Positions 20,727-30,497 of a stretch of 64,000 nt of DNA are shown in pieces. The notes under the pieces are model-generated. The model did no database searches and was not told the origin of the DNA. It saw only the letters and a program-made list of their open reading frames with translations. Position 1 is the first letter of the stretch, and every line of letters starts with the position of its first letter. Origin of the DNA: Aliikangiella sp. G2MR2-5 (GTDB lineage Bacteria > Pseudomonadota > Gammaproteobacteria > Enterobacterales > Kangiellaceae). The position numbers were made by a program, and so were the translations under genes. The stretch is taken from NCBI RefSeq assembly GCF_015687155.1, contig NZ_JADPQF010000001.1:496001-560000 (forward strand), given 5' to 3'.

Positions 20727-22073
20727 ATGAAAAAGCAGCACCTGGACCTCGAGTCTTTCATGGCTGAGGTTAAGCGACGTAATCCAGGCGAACCTGAATT
20801 CCATCAGGCCGTACAGGAAGTAGCAGAAGACGTTGTTCCATTTGTGAACGAAAATCCTCGATATAATCAGGCCGCTATATTGGAGCGAATGATAGAGCCG
20901 GACCGCATCGTTTCTTTTAGAGTTTGCTGGGAAGATGATGACGGGAATATTCAAGTTAACCGCGGATACCGTGTGCAATATAACAGTGCGATTGGCCCTT
21001 ACAAAGGTGGTTTGCGTTTCCATCCATCAGTAAACCAAAGCATCCTGAAATTTCTTGGATTTGAGCAAGTATTTAAGAACTCTTTGACCACATTACCAAT
21101 GGGGGGGGGGAAAGGGGGGTCTGATTTTGACCCCAAAGGCAAATCAGATCGAGAAGTCATGCGATTTTGTCAGTCTTTTATGACTGAGTTGCATAAGCAT
21201 ATTGGCCCAAACCGGGACGTACCTGCAGGTGATATCGGTGTCGGCGCGCGCGAGATAGGCTACCTGTTCGGTCAATACAAGCGTCTTGAAAATGAGTTTA
21301 CCGGTACGCTAACAGGTAAGTCTTTAGAGTACGGTGGAAGCCTGATTCGTACTGAAGCAACCGGTTATGGTGCAGTCTATTTCCTCGATTTGATGTTGAA
21401 ACATCAAGGGGACAGCATAGAAGGCAAAACCGCTGTTATTTCTGGCTCTGGAAATGTTGCCCAGTATGCTGCCGAGAAGATCATCCAATTGGGCGGTAAA
21501 GTAGTAACTATGTCCGATTCTGCGGGCTTCATCTATGATCCTGCCGGCATCGATGCAGAAAAACTGGCTTATATTATTGACCTTAAAACGGTAAAACGTG
21601 GTCGAATTAAAGAGTATGCAGAGAAATACAACGCTGAATACTTTGAAGGCCAAAAGCCCTGGTCCATTCCATGTGATATCGCCTTGCCTTGCGCTACTCA
21701 AAACGAGATTGACAAGGAAGATGCAGAAAAGTTGGTCGCCAACGGTGTCAAAGCTATTTCTGAAGGGGCTAATATGCCGACTTCTATCAATGCTATTCAC
21801 GTTTTTCATGACGCCAAAGTGCTTTATGCGCCTGGCAAAGCGTCAAATGCGGGTGGTGTTGCTGTGTCAGGACTGGAAATGTCGCAAAATAGTCAGCGAC
21901 TGTCCTGGACTCGTGAAGAGCTGGATGAAAAGCTCAAAGGCATTATGGCCGGTATTCACAGCCAGTGCTTGCAGTTTGGTGACGAGGGCGAGTATGTAGA
22001 CTATGTTAAAGGCGCTAACCTTGCAGGTTTCGTTAAAGTTGCCAATGCGATGCTGGCGTACGGTGTGGTCTAG
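20727..22073 (+). CDS. gdhA: NADP-type glutamate dehydrogenase
   Basis: 448 residues, the hexameric GDH length. It converts 2-oxoglutarate plus ammonia to glutamate. Signatures are NRGYRVQYNSAIGPYKGG, RFHPSVN and PMGGGKGGSDFDPKGKSD with the catalytic Lys, and the Rossmann segment VISGSGNVAQYAAEK. The substrate-binding GGGKGG is encoded by ten G, three A and six G in a row (21101-21119), an unusually long homopolymer, but the frame is intact. It is divergent from tusD. The C-terminal AMLAYGVV is a usual ending. Confidence 0.97.
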   Translation: MKKQHLDLESFMAEVKRRNPGEPEFHQAVQEVAEDVVPFVNENPRYNQAAILERMIEPDRIVSFRVCWEDDDGNIQVNRGYRVQYNSAIGPYKGGLRFHPSVNQSILKFLGFEQVFKNSLTTLPMGGGKGGSDFDPKGKSDREVMRFCQSFMTELHKHIGPNRDVPAGDIGVGAREIGYLFGQYKRLENEFTGTLTGKSLEYGGSLIRTEATGYGAVYFLDLMLKHQGDSIEGKTAVISGSGNVAQYAAEKIIQLGGKVVTMSDSAGFIYDPAGIDAEKLAYIIDLKTVKRGRIKEYAEKYNAEYFEGQKPWSIPCDIALPCATQNEIDKEDAEKLVANGVKAISEGANMPTSINAIHVFHDAKVLYAPGKASNAGGVAVSGLEMSQNSQRLSWTREELDEKLKGIMAGIHSQCLQFGDEGEYVDYVKGANLAGFVKVANAMLAYGVV

Positions 22074-22117
22074 TCTTATCTAGTAGCCCGGTATTATCTA
22101 AGTAATCGGCATAAATC

Positions 22118-22145
22118 TGCCCGGTATTAAATCTTTGCCGGGCAG
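22118..22145. terminator. Hairpin after gdhA
   Basis: CTGCCCGG and CCGGGCAG arms form a stable GC-rich hairpin between convergent gdhA and the small membrane-protein gene. There is no clear T run on either side, so it may terminate weakly or act as an mRNA-stabilising structure. Confidence 0.45.
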
Positions 22146-22168
22146 AGTTATCAATCAATGGGGAAAGG

Positions 22169-22348
22169 CTAAACCGATTGCATTAGCAGCCATACAAATA
22201 AGGCTACTCCGCCAAGTAAAGCCAAAGCTCCCATCCACTCTTGCTGACTGCCTTTCTTTCCGTGCTTCAACTCTTGCCGAACCCTTGGAAAGACCATAAA
22301 TATAAACATTGTCAATAAAATGGCCGAGCCTATTTTCATCCAGTCCAT
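22169..22348 (-). CDS. Small two-helix membrane protein, 59 residues
   Basis: An ATG at 22348 begins a 59-residue frame ending at TAG 22169. An AGGA sits about seven bases before the ATG. The protein starts MDWMKIGSAILL, has a first hydrophobic helix (about 6-20), a basic loop (RVRQELKHGKKGSQQ) and a second helix (about 40-57). This is a clear coding pattern: compositional bias, a good start site and two balanced membrane segments. I recall similar short proteins in other gammaproteobacteria but no function. It lies just downstream of the BI-1 family gene on the same strand, with a hairpin terminator in between. Confidence 0.7.
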   Translation of the reverse strand: MDWMKIGSAILLTMFIFMVFPRVRQELKHGKKGSQQEWMGALALLGGVALFVWLLMQSV

Positions 22349-22362
22349 ATTATCCTACTCGC

Positions 22363-22396
22363 AAAAAAATAAGGGCTCTGTAGATGAGCCCTTTTT
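22363..22396 (-). terminator. Terminator after BI-1 family gene
   Basis: AAGGGCTC and GAGCCCTT arms with a seven-base loop; on the minus strand the hairpin is followed by a T7 tract (A run at 22363-22369 on the plus strand). It ends the BI-1 gene just before the small membrane-protein gene, which must then use read-through or its own promoter in this short gap. Confidence 0.8.
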
Positions 22397-22421
22397 AATA
22401 TTTAAATAATTCTTCGACTAA

Positions 22422-23093
22422 TTAGTCGTCACTTGCAAATCCAAGCAAATGAAGCAAATTAACAAAGATGTTGAATATATTCAGAAACAGAGACACGGTC
22501 ATCACGATGTAATTTGCAGACTCCGGCTGATTAATCATTCTGCTTGTATCGTACAGAATAAAGCCACTCATGATTAAGATAACCACTGAAGAAATAGCAA
22601 GTGAGAGTCCTGAAATATTCAAAAAGATATTTGCCAGCGCTGCAACTAGTACAACCAGCATACCCACCATCAAGAAGCCACCCATAAAGCTGAAGTCTTT
22701 CTTGGTCATCAAGGCGTAGCCAGAAAGGGCAAAGAAAATCAGTCCTGTTCCTGCGAGGGCTGTAGCCACGATTTGTGTGCCATTAGACATCGCCAGGTAA
22801 TGGTTTAATAGAGGCCCTATACCAAAGCCCATTAAACCGGTTATTGCAAACACCACCAGAATTCCTGCTCCAGAATTTGCTGTGCGTGGAAGTGCCAGCC
22901 AGATTAGAGCGAATGAAAGACCAATACAAATCAAGTAAGTCATTGGTGGCATATAAAGCAGTGTAGACACTGTCGCCATTACAGCCGAAAAAATAAAAGT
23001 TGCCGATAGTAGCAAATAGGTATTCTTCAGAACCTTATTGATCTCAATTGATTGACCGCGGGCTCTTTCAATTACCGGGGTTGGTTGTTGCAT
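22422..23093 (-). CDS. Bax inhibitor-1 / YccA family membrane protein
   Basis: 223 residues with seven hydrophobic helices. The N-terminus (NKVLKNTYLLLSATF) and the block around MGFGIGPLLNHYL match bacterial YccA. The C-terminal half has GFILYDTSRMI with its conserved Asp, and LFLNIFNIFVNLLHLLG, the family's C-terminal helix. E. coli YccA is a substrate and modulator of the FtsH protease; other members conduct calcium or protons. Whether this one modulates FtsH is inferred from similarity only. It has its own terminator at 22363-22396. Confidence 0.92.
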   Translation of the reverse strand: MQQPTPVIERARGQSIEINKVLKNTYLLLSATFIFSAVMATVSTLLYMPPMTYLICIGLSFALIWLALPRTANSGAGILVVFAITGLMGFGIGPLLNHYLAMSNGTQIVATALAGTGLIFFALSGYALMTKKDFSFMGGFLMVGMLVVLVAALANIFLNISGLSLAISSVVILIMSGFILYDTSRMINQPESANYIVMTVSLFLNIFNIFVNLLHLLGFASDD

Positions 23094-23327
23094 TGATAAA
23101 CTCCTGTTTAACGTACAATTTCAAGCCAGAAAAATGCCTTCTCAACAGGCTTGGACTCTTTTATATAATAAGGGTTCAAAATAAAGAACCCAACCCTTAA
23201 GGTCAAGTATTTTGGCTTGAGATGGGTGTTTACTGGTTGTTCTTTATACAAAGAACAAAAAAAATGTTCTTTTTGTCAAATTAGGCTTTTACAATTTCTA
23301 ATTATCCGGTAATATGCGCGCCTCAAC

Positions 23328-23418
23328 GGAGAGATGGCTGAGTGGTTGAAAGCACCGGTCTTGAAAACCGGCATACGTTAATAGCGTATCTAGGGTTCAA
23401 ATCCCTATCTCTCCGCCA
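23328..23418 (+). tRNA. tRNA-Ser (TGA anticodon)
   Basis: 91 bases including encoded CCA. The acceptor arms GGAGAGA and TCTCTCC pair. The anticodon loop is CTTGAAA with TGA in the anticodon position, between CCGGT and ACCGG stems. A long variable arm (CATACG...CGTAT) is as expected of a class II tRNA, and the T loop is GGTTCAAATCC. A strong terminator follows. Confidence 0.97.
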
Positions 23419-23423
23419 TTTAA

Positions 23424-23454
23424 TAAAAACCCGCATTTTATGCGGGTTTTTTTA
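23424..23454 (+). terminator. Terminator after tRNA-Ser
   Basis: AAACCCGCAT and ATGCGGGTTT arms with a TTT loop, followed by a T run, lie six bases past the tRNA CCA end. Confidence 0.9.
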
Positions 23455-23700
23455 TGCCTCCTGAAATATCTTACATATCTAATCTAGTCTGTTAAATTTC
23501 AGTTCTCTTGCCGGAACTTCAATCACTCAAGTTTATAATTACATATATCTCTTATGGAGAAGTTTTTTATTCGGTAAATCGAATTAAAAAAATAGTATTA
23601 ATATGATTTGTGAATTAACAGCTTATCTCAATAGCACTATATCTACAGCTAGCTTAAAGTAGTTTGTTCAAACTACGTTGCAGAAGGATCAGGAGGGCAC

Positions 23701-24774
23701 GTGGGAGTGAGGGGAAGTATTGAGGAGCGTGCTGCTGTTGCGCTCAAACAACAACAAACCAATCAACTTTTACAAGTACAAAAAGACATTCTGGAAGTAG
23801 TGGTTACCAGCAACCAATATCAGGAAGCGCTTGATAAATTATGTATTGCTGCAGAAGGTCTGCTGCCAGATTCGACAGCATCGATCATGATTTTTGAGCA
23901 GCCGGAAAATCATCTGGTTGTTCGCTCCGCTCCCAATATGCCTGCGGAAGCAATTGGCCAGCTGGAAGGATTGGTTCCTGGTGAAAATGCGGGCTCATGC
24001 GGTACTGCAGTCTTTAAGAATGAAGCTCAATTTGTGTGCGACACAGCCTGTGACAATCGATGGCAGGGGTTTGCTGGCTATATTGAAGAATTTGGAATCA
24101 GAGCTTGCTGGTCAATGCCGGTAAGGGACCCTCAACAAAAGTCTATAGGTTCTTTTGCATTAGCGAGTAAAACGACTCGAGAGCCTAGTCAATTTCACTA
24201 TTTGTTACTGGAAACTGTGGCTAAGCTGGCAGCCATCATTTTGACGCGTGAAAAAGAACAAACTCGTCTTCAGATAGCCGCAAGTTATGATGGGCTAACC
24301 GGGTTGGAGAATCGCGCCAGTTTGTTGGAGCGTATTTCAGAAGGTATTAGTCGATGCGAAAGACACAGCAGAATGCTCGCGGTTCTGTTTATCGACCTTG
24401 ATAACTTTAAGAAAGTAAATGATCGACTGGGTCACCATGTAGGAGACAGCATTTTAAAGGCCGCCGCTCTTGAAATGAACAAATCAATACGCAAGACCGA
24501 CTCGTTAGCACGCCTGGGCGGAGATGAGTTTGTACTAGTGGTTGAAGAGTTCAAGGATATATCCGAACTCAGAGTTATTGCCGAGAAAATGATCGAGTCG
24601 GTAACAAGAGCGACAGATTTAATGGGACACGCCAGTGTTTCCGCAAGTGTGGGAGTTAGTATTTATCCTCAGGACGCTATTTCTGTTAATCAATTATTAC
24701 GCTGTGCTGATTTAGCAATGTATCGAGCAAAAGATAAAGGAAAAAAGCAGACGATCTTCTTTCATGAACCCTGA
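23701..24774 (+). CDS. GAF-GGDEF diguanylate cyclase
   Basis: 357 residues. The GTG start is fixed by an AGGAGG about six bases upstream. A GAF domain covers about 25-190 (DSTASIMIFEQ, NAGSCGTAVFKNE and the WSMPVRDPQ strand). A GGDEF domain runs from about 200 to the end, opening YDGLTGLENRASLLERI and with intact active site GGDEF at 273-277. An RxxD inhibitory site (R264-D267) lies exactly five residues before it, so product inhibition by c-di-GMP is expected. There are no membrane segments, so it is a soluble enzyme whose ligand at the GAF domain is unknown. It is isolated between tRNA-Ser and cysJ. Confidence 0.92.
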   Translation: MGVRGSIEERAAVALKQQQTNQLLQVQKDILEVVVTSNQYQEALDKLCIAAEGLLPDSTASIMIFEQPENHLVVRSAPNMPAEAIGQLEGLVPGENAGSCGTAVFKNEAQFVCDTACDNRWQGFAGYIEEFGIRACWSMPVRDPQQKSIGSFALASKTTREPSQFHYLLLETVAKLAAIILTREKEQTRLQIAASYDGLTGLENRASLLERISEGISRCERHSRMLAVLFIDLDNFKKVNDRLGHHVGDSILKAAALEMNKSIRKTDSLARLGGDEFVLVVEEFKDISELRVIAEKMIESVTRATDLMGHASVSASVGVSIYPQDAISVNQLLRCADLAMYRAKDKGKKQTIFFHEP

Positions 24775-24941
24775 GTCGCATCCTGATTCATTGATTATTC
24801 GACATAATATTTCCTGCCTCCAGGCTGATTTCTATTTTCATCATGACTCCAGGTTATTTCCCAATAGCTGTTAATTAGTGGTTCCTTTTTCTTTACAAGT
24901 CCAAAATCTAGGTCAATTTTCATTAATCCGAAGTTAACCTT

Positions 24942-26771
24942 GTGAACGATAAAGTCGATTTTCCTACAGGAGCGGCGCCGCTTAATAGCGACCTGCTTGA
25001 AAGTGTCCAGCAATATGACGCCAAGTCTTTATATTGGCTTAGCGGATACTGTTCCGGTTTAGCTGATGCCAGGGGGAAATCTCCTAATGCAGTCAATACT
25101 GCTGTCGGCTTAAATCTGTCTTCGAGCCAAGACTTGTTAGAACAGTCCAATAGTGCTGTAGCGTTAAAAACGTTGGTGCTTTTCGCGTCTCAATCAGGAA
25201 ATGCCGAGAAAATTGCTACTGAACTTCATCAAAGCCTGGAGCAAAGTGGTCTGGAAGCAAGACTTTCTTCGGTCGCCGATATCAAAGGTAAAGAAATTAA
25301 AGAGCAGCAGGTAATACTTCTGGTCGCTTCAACTCATGGTGAGGGCGAGCCACCGGACGATGCTATCGACTTTCATGAGTTCGTGTTAGGTAAAAGAGCG
25401 CCAAAACTTGATGGTGTGAAGCATGCGGTATTAAGTCTCGGCGATTCCAGCTATGAGTTTTTCTGCCAGACAGGTAAAGACTTTGACCAGGCGTTTGGCA
25501 AATTGGGTTCTCAGCCTTTGATTGAACGCGTTGATTGCGATCTGGACTATGAAGCTCAGGCCGAAGAGTGGATCAACTCTATCACCGAAAAACTCAGAGA
25601 GTTGACGGGAAGCAATCCGTCATCAGCTAATTCTAATCAAGCAGTACATAATGTAGCACCTGATCAGTGGAGTAAAGAAAAGCCGTTTAGCGCTACAGTG
25701 TTAGCAAATCAGAAGATAACCGGCCGTGGTTCAGTTAAACAGATCCATCATATTGAACTCAGTCTGGAAAATTCGGGCATACATTATTTGCCAGGAGATT
25801 CTCTGGGGGTTTGGGCGAAAAATGACGAGCAAACTGTTAACGATATCCTTAAGTTGGTAGAGCTAAACGGTGATGAAAAGGTTGTAATCAAATCTGTCGA
25901 GCGTAGTTTAAAACAGGCATTGATTGAAAATCTGGAGATCACACTACTTAATAAAGGCTTGATAAGCGACTATGCAAAACTTTCTGGCAGTGACGAGGTT
26001 GCCAAAATTGTTAGCGAAGGTTATGCAGAATATGTAAGCAATCATCAACTAATTGATTTGCTCTCTCTCGCGCCACTAAAGCTTGAAGCTCAACAACTGG
26101 TTGATCTGCTAAAACCGATCAAGCCGCGCATGTACTCAATTTCTTCCAGTCTGGAAGCTAACCCGGAAGAGGTGCATCTTACTGTCGCTTTGGCCGAATC
26201 AGAAAATGAATCCGGCAAGCGACAAGGTGCCGCCAGTAGTTTTCTTCTGGAAAGACTTGAAGAAGATGATCAGGTACTAGTTTTTGTTGAAGAAAACCGT
26301 CACTTCAAATTACCTGAAAATGACAAGCCCGTTTTAATGATTGGTCCTGGTACAGGTATTGCGCCGTTCAGAGCCTTTTTGCAAGAACGCGAAGAGCGCC
26401 AGGCTAAAGGGGGGAACTGGTTGTTTTTTGGAAATCCGAATTTCAATACCGATTTTCTTTATCAAACTGAACTTTTGGAAGCGTTAAATTCTGGGGTTCT
26501 TAATGAGTTGAGTGTTGCTTTTTCTAGAGATCAGGAAGAAAAAATCTATGTGCAAGACAGGCTCAAAGAAAATGCGGAGAAAATCTGGGATTGGATAAAT
26601 TCGCAAGGTGCCTATTTATATGTCTGTGGTGATATGAACCGCATGGCAAAAGATGTTGAAGCTACCTTGAAGAATATTATTCAGGAACAAGGAAACTTAT
26701 CAGCTGAACAAGCTGATGATTACCTGAAACAATTAAGAAAAGACAAACGATACCAAAGAGATGTGTACTAA
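24942..26771 (+). CDS. cysJ: Sulfite reductase flavoprotein CysJ
   Basis: 609 residues (599 in E. coli), with a GTG start at 24942. A flavodoxin-like FMN domain (about 75-215; LFASQSGNAEKIA and STHGEGEPPDD) is followed by the FAD/connecting region (RMYSISSS) and the NADP domain (MIGPGTGIAPFRAFLQER, YVCGDMNRMA), ending in KDKRYQRDVY. It passes electrons from NADPH to CysI for six-electron reduction of sulfite to sulfide. cysI begins three bases after the stop, so the two are co-translated. The ribosome site before the GTG is weak. Confidence 0.96.
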   Translation: MNDKVDFPTGAAPLNSDLLESVQQYDAKSLYWLSGYCSGLADARGKSPNAVNTAVGLNLSSSQDLLEQSNSAVALKTLVLFASQSGNAEKIATELHQSLEQSGLEARLSSVADIKGKEIKEQQVILLVASTHGEGEPPDDAIDFHEFVLGKRAPKLDGVKHAVLSLGDSSYEFFCQTGKDFDQAFGKLGSQPLIERVDCDLDYEAQAEEWINSITEKLRELTGSNPSSANSNQAVHNVAPDQWSKEKPFSATVLANQKITGRGSVKQIHHIELSLENSGIHYLPGDSLGVWAKNDEQTVNDILKLVELNGDEKVVIKSVERSLKQALIENLEITLLNKGLISDYAKLSGSDEVAKIVSEGYAEYVSNHQLIDLLSLAPLKLEAQQLVDLLKPIKPRMYSISSSLEANPEEVHLTVALAESENESGKRQGAASSFLLERLEEDDQVLVFVEENRHFKLPENDKPVLMIGPGTGIAPFRAFLQEREERQAKGGNWLFFGNPNFNTDFLYQTELLEALNSGVLNELSVAFSRDQEEKIYVQDRLKENAEKIWDWINSQGAYLYVCGDMNRMAKDVEATLKNIIQEQGNLSAEQADDYLKQLRKDKRYQRDVY

Positions 26772-26773
26772 TT

Positions 26774-28528
26774 ATGGCTACTAGCAAATTGATTAATGAA
26801 GTTCAGAATAAGGTCGAAATTAACGACGCTATCCAGCCAACCAGCTTCGATCCTGGTAAGCACTCTGATGTAGAGCGTATCAAAGTCGAAAGTAACTATT
26901 TGCGCGGAACCATTACTCCAAGCTTGCAAAATTCGGTAACAGGTTCTGTGGCGGACGACGATTTAATGCTGATTAAGTTTCACGGAATCTACCAGCAAGA
27001 TGATCGTGATCTTAGAAATGAGCGACGTAAGCAAAAACTGGAACCCTTGTATTCATTTATGATCAGGGCAAGAATTCCGGGCGGAGTTGCAACTTCTCAG
27101 CAATATATTCAAATGGCTGAACTGGCGACCAAATACTCCAGTGGCAGTTTGCGGTTAACGACGCGTCAGGCGTATCAATGGCATGGTGTGTTTAAAAGAA
27201 ACCTGAAAAAAACCATCGCTGGTATTAATGAAACTATGCTGGATACCATTGCAGCTTGTGGTGATGTCAATCGTAACGTGATGAGTAACCCTTTGCCGGA
27301 AACGTCAAAAATTCATGCAGAGGTTTTCGAGTGGACTAAAAGAATTAGTGAACATCTATTGCCACAAACCAGGGCTTACCATGAAATTTGGCTGGATGGT
27401 GAGAAAGTGGAGTCGAGTGAAGAGCCTATTTATGGACAGACTTACTTGCCGCGAAAATTCAAAACAGCGATCGCTATTCCTCCTTACAACGACGTAGATG
27501 TTTTTGCCAACGATCTCGGCTTCATCGCAATTGTTGAAAACAATGAATTGATAGGTTTTAACGTTGTTGTTGGCGGTGGCATGGGAAGCAGCCATGGAGA
27601 CCAGACAACTTATCCTAGAGTAGGGAATATCATTGGATTTTGTGATCTTTCACAAGTGCTTGCTGTTGCAGAAAATGTAGTCAAGGTACAGCGCGACTTT
27701 GGTAACAGGGAAGTGCGTAAACATGCTCGACTCAAATACACTATCGATAGCTTGGGCATTGATAACTTTGTTGCAAAGCTACATGCCTATTTAGGATTTG
27801 AATTGCCAGAAGCACGAGATTATCAATTTATTCATAATGGCGATCGTTACGGCTGGATTGAAGATGAAAATGGCAATTGGCATTTAACGCTGTATATCCA
27901 TAGCGGAAGAATTATTGATAGTGAAGACAAAAAGATTTTTTCCGGTCTGCTTGAGATCGCAAAAATTCATAATGGTGAGTTCAGGATTTCTCCGAATCAA
28001 AATCTGATCATCAGCAATATCAATCCGACCATCAAAGATAAGGTGTCAGCGATATTGAAAACACACAATATCAGTATTGGTGAAACTGAGTCGCCGACTC
28101 GATTAAACTCGATTGCTTGTGTGGCTTTTCCAACCTGTTCACTGGCTATGGCAGAAGCCGAGCGATATTTGCCGAGTTTTGTTGATAAGCTGGAAGAAAT
28201 ATTATCTGAGTACTCAATTCGCGATCTGCCGATCAATGTGCGAATGACCGGTTGCCCGAATGGATGTGGGCGACCATTTCTGGGCGAAATAGGTATGGTT
28301 GGTAAAGCACCAGGCAAATACAACCTCTATCTTGGGGCTAGTCATACCGGACACAGGCTCAACAAGCTTTTTCGTGAAAACATCGGAGAGCAGGAAATAT
28401 TGGAGACCTTAAGGCCGATCCTGAAAGACTACTCTGAAAGTAGGCTGACTGATGAACGCTTTGGTGACTTTGTTATTCGAACAGGTGTCATTAAAGCTGT
28501 CGAAAATGGTCTTGATTTTCATAAGTAA
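26774..28528 (+). CDS. cysI: Sulfite reductase hemoprotein CysI
   Basis: 584 residues against 570 in E. coli. It carries siroheme and a 4Fe-4S cluster. The cluster ligands are seen as CVAFPTC (C-x5-C) and GCPNGCGRP (C-x3-C) in the C-terminal half. The N-terminal [21 protein letters not shown] and [14 protein letters not shown] segments carry substrate-binding Arg residues. It is the second gene of cysJIH and forms the holoenzyme with CysJ in the cytoplasm. No frameshift or missing ligand is seen. Confidence 0.97.
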   Translation: MATSKLINEVQNKVEINDAIQPTSFDPGKHSDVERIKVESNYLRGTITPSLQNSVTGSVADDDLMLIKFHGIYQQDDRDLRNERRKQKLEPLYSFMIRARIPGGVATSQQYIQMAELATKYSSGSLRLTTRQAYQWHGVFKRNLKKTIAGINETMLDTIAACGDVNRNVMSNPLPETSKIHAEVFEWTKRISEHLLPQTRAYHEIWLDGEKVESSEEPIYGQTYLPRKFKTAIAIPPYNDVDVFANDLGFIAIVENNELIGFNVVVGGGMGSSHGDQTTYPRVGNIIGFCDLSQVLAVAENVVKVQRDFGNREVRKHARLKYTIDSLGIDNFVAKLHAYLGFELPEARDYQFIHNGDRYGWIEDENGNWHLTLYIHSGRIIDSEDKKIFSGLLEIAKIHNGEFRISPNQNLIISNINPTIKDKVSAILKTHNISIGETESPTRLNSIACVAFPTCSLAMAEAERYLPSFVDKLEEILSEYSIRDLPINVRMTGCPNGCGRPFLGEIGMVGKAPGKYNLYLGASHTGHRLNKLFRENIGEQEILETLRPILKDYSESRLTDERFGDFVIRTGVIKAVENGLDFHK

Positions 28529-28575
28529 ATACTAAAAACAGGAACATGGGGTTTTTCATAACGGAGCAATGCAAG

Positions 28576-29295
28576 ATGCTTGATTCAGTTTGGAATGAAC
28601 AACGTATTACTACCGCAAATGAAGCGCTGGAAGAAATGAGCGCCCAGGATAGAATTGCCTGGGTGCTTGAAAATTTACCGGGAGAGTTTGCCCTGTCTTC
28701 GAGCTTTGGCGTTCAGTCTGCGGTTAGCCTGCATATGGTGACCCAGTTAAAGCCCGATATCCCGATCATCCTGGTTGATACCGGCTATCTTTTTCCGGAA
28801 ACCTACCAGTTTATCGAGGAGCTCACTGACCGCCTAAGCCTTAACCTGAAAGTTTTTCGTTCGCCTATTAGCCCTGCATGGCAGGAGGCAAGATTTGGAA
28901 AACTTTGGGAAAAAGGGTTAGATGGTTTAAAGCAATATAATCAGCTGAATAAAGTCGAACCTATGGAGCAGGGACTAGAACAACTTAATGTATCCACCTG
29001 GTTTGCAGGTGTAATGCGAAGCCAATCAAATAGCAGACAGAATCTTGAAGTGTTGCAAAAAATCAGGGGAAGGTTAAAAGTTCATCCGCTGATTGACTGG
29101 AATAATCGGGTGGTTTATCAATACCTTAAAAAGCATAATTTACCGTATCATCCGCTTTGGGAGAAAGGATACGTGTCCATCGGTGATATCCATAGCACAG
29201 TGCCATTATCTGCAGGAATGAGTGAAGAAGAAACACGTTTTGGCGGTTTGAAAAGAGAGTGTGGCTTGCACGAAGACTCTCTATCCGGTCTATAG
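28576..29295 (+). CDS. cysH: PAPS reductase CysH
   Basis: 239 residues from ATG 28576, chosen because GGAG at 28563-28566 is well spaced. An in-frame ATG at 28546 would add ten residues but its AGGA is only two bases away. The nucleotide-binding region has [16 protein letters not shown] and [28 protein letters not shown] segment binds PAPS, and the C-terminal ECGLHE holds the catalytic Cys. There are no additional Cys pairs for a 4Fe-4S cluster, so this is the thioredoxin-dependent PAPS type. It makes sulfite for CysIJ in the same operon. Confidence 0.95.
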   Translation: MLDSVWNEQRITTANEALEEMSAQDRIAWVLENLPGEFALSSSFGVQSAVSLHMVTQLKPDIPIILVDTGYLFPETYQFIEELTDRLSLNLKVFRSPISPAWQEARFGKLWEKGLDGLKQYNQLNKVEPMEQGLEQLNVSTWFAGVMRSQSNSRQNLEVLQKIRGRLKVHPLIDWNNRVVYQYLKKHNLPYHPLWEKGYVSIGDIHSTVPLSAGMSEEETRFGGLKRECGLHEDSLSGL

Positions 29296-29316
29296 TTGAA
29301 AATTTTATTACTGTGA

Positions 29317-29904
29317 TTAGCAACCGTGACGTTGATGTTTTTGTTTGAGTAGCTGTATAGGATTGGGAGCTGACGGTGGTGAGCTATTACTGTCGCTAAG
29401 CTCACCGCCAAAAAATCGACTGGTTTTTTCTCGCTCTTTGAGAAGTTCTGCGGGTATTTCGCTTTTCTGTGGAAATAGAACCTCTTTTTTCCACGCTTCG
29501 AACCCTCCGCTTAAAATAGTAACCTTGAAAAAGCCTCTAATCATCAGCAAGTAATAAGCTTGTAGTGCTTCGGCTTCATTTTCTGAATAAAGAATGATGT
29601 TGTCGTTTAAACGCCATTTTGATTGTTTAATGAGGTTCAGGTCATAGTTTTCTGATGTTGGGATTTTGTAGTCTGCAGCTTCCCTCAGATCTAAAAGGAA
29701 ATAGTTCTGATTCTGTTCCATTAAGAGTTTTGCGAGCTTGAGTGGTGAAATTTTCCTCACTTTTTGTTCAACTAATTCATCAAACTCCGTGAAAGAGAGC
29801 ATTAACGCATCTTCATCGGTTATCGGTCGTTCTTCAAGAAAAAATGCCGAGAGTCCAAGAGGAAGAAATACCAGGGTTAGTATGATTAAGGTTCTGTTTT
29901 GCAT
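29317..29904 (-). CDS. Rhodanese-like protein with altered active site
   Basis: 195 residues with an N-terminal hydrophobic segment (about 6-21) that exports or anchors it. The rhodanese-like fold shows in SPLKLAKLLMEQNQNYFLLDLRE (split by turns) and ILSGGFEAWKKEV. At the catalytic loop, where a Cys normally follows the VVVY strand, the sequence reads ILYSENEAEA, so the nucleophile is replaced by Ser and thiosulfate sulfurtransferase activity is unlikely. The protein ends HQRHGC with a lone terminal Cys. It is the last gene of the phosphatase-YeeE-YeeE operon and overlaps the YeeE gene, suggesting a sulfur-binding or partner role. Convergent with cysH. Confidence 0.75.
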   Translation of the reverse strand: MQNRTLIILTLVFLPLGLSAFFLEERPITDEDALMLSFTEFDELVEQKVRKISPLKLAKLLMEQNQNYFLLDLREAADYKIPTSENYDLNLIKQSKWRLNDNIILYSENEAEALQAYYLLMIRGFFKVTILSGGFEAWKKEVLFPQKSEIPAELLKEREKTSRFFGGELSDSNSSPPSAPNPIQLLKQKHQRHGC

Positions 29905-30497
29905 AGCTCACTCCTCGATAGCGAAAAATGATTTTCTATTTTTTCCACCACAAAAAAGCACAATAGTGCTAAAGAACAAATAATTAATATTGTCATGCCG
30001 TAAGTCAGCATAGAAAACTGGTAAAGAAATTCTGGTAGGGGTGAGCGGCTTGAATAGAAACTTTCCAGCCATGTGTAACTAGTCGCAAACACAAAGCTTC
30101 CAATAAAAAGACCGACAATTGTGAACCATCCGTCTTTATGACCGCTTGCTGCACCGATAAAAGCTGTTCCGGGACAGTAACCACTGATCATAAAGCCCAC
30201 CCCCAATATCAGACCGCCAATAAATTGTGGAGCCGGAAAACTTGCAGTAAAGCGAATGATGGAAAGCTCTATCCAGCCCAGATAGTGAAGATAGAACAAT
30301 GCTGTCATCGCGGTAATAATGGCGGTAAACATAACTTTGAAAACCGTCATATCATGTAGTAAAAATTGTCCGGTTAATTTTTTCGGATTGCCCAGTCCGG
30401 ATTGCTCTAAAGTTGCGCCGAAAGCCAGGCCAATAATAAGCGCGAATATAAGGTGGATACCGTCACCAATATGTTGAAACTCATACAGCGGAAACAC
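29886..30497 (-). CDS. YeeE/YedE family (sulfur transport) half-protein B
   Basis: About 203 residues, with helices throughout. The ISGYCPGTAFIGAASGHKDG segment holds the conserved Cys of the YeeE/YedE (TsuA, DUF395) family, which imports thiosulfate through a path of Cys residues. The GTG at 30497 is preferred because AAGGAG lies eight bases upstream and it overlaps the preceding stop (TAGTG). An upstream in-frame GTG at 30506 also exists. It forms a two-gene pair with the next feature; each likely makes half of the pore. The last part, after a further helix, is charged (KIENHFSLSRSE). Confidence 0.85.
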   Translation of the reverse strand: MFPLYEFQHIGDGIHLIFALIIGLAFGATLEQSGLGNPKKLTGQFLLHDMTVFKVMFTAIITAMTALFYLHYLGWIELSIIRFTASFPAPQFIGGLILGVGFMISGYCPGTAFIGAASGHKDGWFTIVGLFIGSFVFATSYTWLESFYSSRSPLPEFLYQFSMLTYGMTILIICSLALLCFFVVEKIENHFSLSRSELCKTEP

